Positions 59,815 through 64,000 of a stretch of 64,000 nucleotides of DNA are shown here, piece by piece. The stretch is from assembly GCF_037893015.1 (NCBI RefSeq), contig NC_133661.1, forward strand, positions 223,723,489-223,787,488, in the 5' to 3' direction. A program made the position numbers and the translations under genes. The notes beneath the pieces are model-generated. The model saw nothing but the letters and a program-made list of their open reading frames with translations, was not told where the DNA came from and ran no database searches. Numbering within the stretch: the stretch's first letter is position 1; each line of letters opens with the position of its first letter. Source of the stretch: Macrotis lagotis (lineage: Eukaryota; Chordata; Mammalia; Peramelemorphia; Peramelidae).

Positions 59815-60125
59815 TAACATTACCAACAATGATGATATTTCATGGTTTACAAAGTACTTTATGTAATAATCATTATCTACCTCACAGCCATCTCATGATC
59901 TTTTAGGCATTTTAGGAGAAAACTGAGGTCTAGATAGGTGGTGTTACTGTCATAAGACCAATAAATAAGAAAATCCCTGGGATTCAGGCCCAGGTTTTCT
60001 GACTCAAAACCAGTGCTTTTTGTTACTATACTATTGCTTTATCTATGTTTATATTTTCATGGTCTAGCATAGCCTTGTATGTAGCAGGCAACCAATAAAA
60101 TTTATTGAATTGAATGCAGATATTA
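59815..60125 (+). mobile_element. MIR followed by L2/MIR3-like end
   Basis: CATGGTTTACAAAGTACTTT, then GAGGTCTAGATAGGTGGTGT of MIR type to about 60035, then GTCTAGCATAGCCTTGTATG and AATAAAATTTATTGAATTGA of L2/MIR3 type. Confidence 0.65.
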
Positions 60126-60129
60126 TATG

Positions 60130-60630
60130 AAGGTCAACTAGGCTCTCATTGCACAGAATCAATTATGTTTAATGAATATTCATTTTATTCCATGATGTGG
60201 TTGAGTAAACCTTATACTTCTTTGGTCCAGTCTCTGATGATAATGTAGCCCTTTACTTTGCCAATAGCAACTACTCCACTGATGATCTTGATACCAGTCT
60301 TTCCCCATTACCTAAAAATAAGATCAGACCTTCCCCATCTTTATGAATAAAACAGTACCCTTTACACTTGTAATTCAAATCCACATTTCAATTATCTTCT
60401 GAATTTACCTTAAGAGGTCCTTCCTTCTGCTTTCACTATTAAAGGGAAATTTTATATCAAATTATATCAAAGGGGAATTTTAGAGTGAAATAACCATTAT
60501 TGCGGCTAGAAAATAGGGAAGAAGGGGGAAAGCATCCCTCTAGGTTGGTTCTAACTCCCTAGGTTGGTTCTTTTTCTTAGTTTCATTTTATAGGTAGTTC
60601 TTAGCAACTAGGGGACTGAGTCTAAATTTA
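60130..60630. other. Unassigned sequence
   Basis: No gene or family recognised. Confidence 0.4.
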
Positions 60631-60634
60631 TCAA

Positions 60635-60885
60635 TCAAACATTAAGCAACCATCCCAAGTCAGGCACTATGAGATCTGAGAATGTAAAAAGAGGGGAAAG
60701 ACAGATCTTGCCCTCAAGGAGCTTACAGTCTAATGGGGGAGAAAACATACAAGTATATACAAAGCATGTTATATATAGGATACATAGGAAGTGATTAAAA
60801 GAGGGAAAGCATTGGAATTAAGAGGGGTTAGGGAAGTTTCCTGTAGAGAAGGTGGGATTTCAGGTGGAAGCCGGGGGAGTCTGAA
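60635..60885 (+). mobile_element. Ancient LINE-like repeat, second copy
   Basis: CAAGTCAGGCACTATGAGAT, GCCCTCAAGGAGCTTACAGT and GGGAAGTTTCCTGTAGAGAA follow the first part of the repeat at 55265. Confidence 0.55.
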
Positions 60886-61014
60886 AACTAAGTCTTTTAG
60901 TATATACCACTGAATACTGCCTTTGTATTTCTATTAAAAGTTATTTTTTTCAAAATTAATGTGGTCTGGGTGAAAATATCCAAGTAATTAAAAGGGAATG
61001 GCTGTGTTCATTTT

Positions 61015-61295
61015 GGTAGCAGCTAGGCTGTGCAGTGGATAGAGCACCAGCCTTGGAGTCAGGAGGACCTTGACATTACTAGCTGTATGATCTTGGGCAA
61101 GTCACTTAATCCTGATTGCCTAGCATCCAGGCCTATCTCCAGTGGTCCTGATTCATATCTGGTCATTGGAACCAGATAGCTCTGGAGGAGAAAGTGAGTC
61201 TGCAGGAAGAAAGAACCCTTCACTCAAATCCAATTCATGTGCTTGTCATGGCATCACCTCCCTGATGTCATGCGCAAACATCATCAGTTTATGAG
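61015..61295 (+). mobile_element. Long-bodied tRNA-derived SINE
   Basis: tRNA-like head GCAGTGGATAGAGCACCAGC, then the distinct body CCAGTGGTCCTGATTCATAT, CCAGATAGCTCTGGAGGAGA and GCATCACCTCCCTGATGTCA, in plus orientation. Same family as 11575 and 34953. Confidence 0.85.
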
Positions 61296-61299
61296 GGAT

Positions 61300-61865
61300 C
61301 CATTCAAAAACCTACTGCGAAGAACAATATCAAAGCTTAACATAATTGAAACTAATTTTAATCCTATAATTATAAATGGACTTTAGATCAAACCCTAATT
61401 TTCATCTCATTACAATTTGTAACCCATAAAATATTTTAACCAACATTCCTTAAAAAATGTTTCTATGAACCTATGTATCAAAATTTTAAAAAATTAAAAA
61501 GGATTTTGATATTTATGTGTATACAGAGATTTACAGTTAATTCATAAAAAAAATCCTAATCTATGCATTTAGTCCTTTTATTGCTACAAATTTGTGAGCT
61601 GAACAGGCTATGATGATAACTGAAACTTTGTAATATGAAGTTTACAAGTACCAAAATCTCATATTCAAGTTATTCTCTTCTACTCCTGTCCTCTTTTGTT
61701 CCAGTCCACTGACATTTATTAGGGATTTTTTTCCCCTTTCATGGGAATAGCTTTTTAATGACTCTTTTCTTAGAGTTAGAAACAAATGTGATCTCTAACA
61801 GTTCTTTTATGTTTTGTGAGAACAAAATAATGCAATGGAAGGGGTATTGTCTTTGGGGTAAGGTT
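61300..61865. other. Unassigned AT-rich sequence
   Basis: No feature recognised. Confidence 0.4.
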
Positions 61866-61869
61866 TTTT

Positions 61870-64000
61870 TTTAAAATTTTTTTTATTAAAGATATTATTT
61901 GAGTTTTACAATTCCACCCCCCCATCTTACTGCCCCCCCCCCACCCACGGAAAGCAATCTGTCAGTCTTTACTTTGTTTCCATGTTGTACTTTGATCCAA
62001 ACTGAGTGTGATGAGAGAGAAATCATATCTTTAAGGAAGAGACAAGAAGTCTAAGAGGTAACAAGATCAGACAATAAGATATCTGTTTTTTTCCTAAATT
62101 AAAGGGAATAGTCCTTGAACTTTGTTCAAACTCCTCTGCTCTTTATCAGGATACAGATGGTATTCTCCTTTGCAGACAGCCCAAAATTGTTCCTGATTGT
62201 TGCACTGATGGAATGAGCGAGTCCTTAAGGGTTGAACATCACCCCCATGTTGCTGTTAGGGTATACAGTGTTTTTCTGGTTCTGCTCATCTCACTCAGCA
62301 TCAGTTCATGCAAATCCCTCCAGGCTTCCCTGAATTCCCGTCCCTCTTGGTTTCTAATAGAACAATAGTGTTCCATCACATACATATACCACAGTTTGCT
62401 AAGCCATTCCCCAATTGAAGGACATTTACTTGATTTCCAATTCTTTGCCACCACAAACAGGGCTGCTATAAATATTTTTGTACAAGTGATGTTTTTACCC
62501 TTTTTCATCACCTCTTCAGGGTATAGACCCAGTAGTGGTATTGCTGGGTCAAAGGGTATGCACATTTTTGTTGCCCTTTGGGTGTAGTTCCAAATAGCCC
62601 TCCAGAAAGGTTGGATGAGTTCACAGCTCCACCAACAGTGGATTTCCCACAACCCTTCCAACAATGATCATTATCCTTTCTGGTCATATTGGCCAATCTG
62701 AGAGGTGTGAGAAGCTTTAATTTGGATTTTTTGTAATAAGGATTTAGAGCAATTTTTCATATGACTGTGGATTGCTTTGATTTCCTCATCTGTAAATTGT
62801 CTTTGCATATCCTTTGACCATTTGTCAATTGGGGAATGGCTTTTTTTTTAAAATTTGACTCAGTTCTCTGTATATTTTAGAAATGAGTCCTCTGTCAGAA
62901 ACATTAGTTGTAAAGATTTTTCCCAGTTTACTACATTTCTTTTGATCTTGGTTACAGTGGTTTTATCTGTGCAAAAGCTTTTTAATTTAATGTCATTGAA
63001 ATCATCTAGTTGGTTTTTGGTGATGTTCTCCAACTCTTACTTAGTCATAAACTGCTCCCCTTTCCATAGATCTGACAAGTAGACTAGTCCTTGATCTTCT
63101 AAATCTGAGAGCAGGAGGTTGAGGTCTCCCACTACTAGAGTTTTGCCGTCTATGTCTTCCTGTAGTTCTTTCAGCTTCTCCTCTAAGAATTCGGATGCTG
63201 TCCTATTGGGTCCATATATATTCAGTATTGAAATAATTTTATTGTCTATGGTACCTTTTAGGAGGATAAAGTTTCCTTCCTTATCTCTTTTAATGCTATC
63301 TATTTTTGCTGCTGCTTTGTCTGAGAAAAGGATTGCTACCCCTGCTTTTTTTACTTCAGCTGATGCAAAATATATTTTGCTTTGACTTTTTACCTTTACT
63401 CTATGTGTCTCTCTCTGCTTCAAATGAGTTTCTTCTAAGCAGCATATTGTCAGATTCTGGTTTTTAATCCACTCTGCTATTTGCTTAAGTTTTAATGGAG
63501 AGTTCATCCCCTTCACATTCAAGGTTATGATTACTAATTCTTTATTGCCCTCCATACTTTCTTCCCTCTGTTTGTATTTTTCCCCCTTCCCCCTCCCTTT
63601 ATTCATATTCCCCAGTATTTTGTTTCTGAATACCACCCCCTTCAGTGTGTTTGCTCTCCTATATCACCCCTCCCCTTTCTTTCCCCTTTCTCTTTTACTC
63701 TTTTCCCTTCCCTTCCCTTTCTTTTGTTAGTTCCCCCTTTTTCCCCCACTCCCCCTCCCTTTCTCCATCAGCCCTCCCCTTTTCCCCTTTTAATCCTTGA
63801 AAGGTTAGATTTTTTTAAGTTAACTAAGTATGTGTAAATTGACTTTAAGCCACGTCTGATGAGAAGAAGATTCAGGTGTTTCTCATCTCCTCCCTTCTTC
63901 CCCTCTATTACCATAGGTATTTTGTACCTCTTAGTGTAATGAGATTTACCCCATTCAATTCTCTCCCTCCTCTTATCTCCTTCCTGTCCCCCTTTTTAAG
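61870..64000 (-). mobile_element. L1 with internal RT-domain deletion, runs off the window
   Basis: Reverse-oriented L1. 3' UTR 61870-62238 with a C-rich tract at 61915-61948. The ORF2 C-terminus is at 62239-63065 (TRKTLYTLTATWG end; FWRAIWNYTQRATKMCIPFD). At about 63090 the sequence jumps to the endonuclease domain. The open frame 63037-63636 therefore runs from the ORF2 start (MEGNKELVIITLNVKGMNSP, ETHLKQRE, VVGDLNLLLSDL) straight into C-terminal text (EDQGLVYLSDLWKGEQFMTK). The spacer beyond 63640 is purine-rich in sense. Catalytic RT sequence is missing, so the copy is inactive, but its surviving frames are well kept and it looks young. Confidence 0.87.

Overview
The window is nuclear DNA of a mammal, almost certainly a marsupial and probably an Australian one. 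About twenty copies of the marsupial tRNA-derived SINE, several MAR1-type CORE-SINEs and a long series of marsupial-type L1 insertions make up most of it; that assignment rests on recognising repeat families, and the species is not determined. There is no bacterial-type gene organisation: no operons, CRISPR arrays or ribosome binding sites.

Two stretches carry host protein-coding sequence. At 1004-1891 (minus strand) lies an intronless, full-length, open copy of RPSA (ribosomal protein SA, laminin receptor) with UTRs, a poly(A) tail and a perfect 19-bp target-site duplication, so it is a retrocopy that landed in an L1. At 53319-54231 (minus) two exons with good splice signals encode a divergent, 83-residue member of the cytochrome c oxidase subunit 8 family. 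Its first exon sits in a strong CpG island (about 53940-54700) that holds GC boxes, an ETS/GABP site, an NRF-1-like site and CACGTG boxes.

Layout. 1-5545: plus-strand L1 with SINE, RPSA and L1-tail insertions. 5.6-13.3 kb: SINEs, an old CR1/L3-like LINE, two antisense L1 tails, two older SINE types and some unassigned sequence. 13.3-20.2 kb: an antisense L1 that keeps its 5' end but lacks ORF1, interrupted by a solo LTR, by a nest of two further L1 insertions, and by a SINE. 20.9-28.1 kb: an inverted pair of related 0.9-kb repeats around unassigned sequence and SINEs. 28.4-37 kb: plus-strand L1s, one nearly complete but decayed. 37-44 kb: a possible solo LTR, an L2 fragment, a compact fossil provirus with both LTRs, 6-bp target duplication and tRNA-Phe primer site (38913-41600), and a second LTR with leader. 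44.8-49.8 kb: two antisense ORF1-bearing elements with intact 5' ends and missing 3' parts. 51-55 kb: another LTR-like stretch, a hAT-like remnant and the COX8-like locus. 55-64 kb: ancient repeats, a complete ORF1-only (HAL1-type) element with 13-bp duplications (56462-59648), and an internally deleted L1 that runs off the end.

I did not find a new multi-gene system. The points most worth checking are the divergent COX8-like gene and its promoter, the open RPSA retrocopy, the T-to-C-skewed SINE copies inside the HAL1-type 3' region, the recurrent internally deleted or 3'-incomplete L1/HAL1 copies, and the 42-bp coiled-coil repeat in one L1 ORF1.
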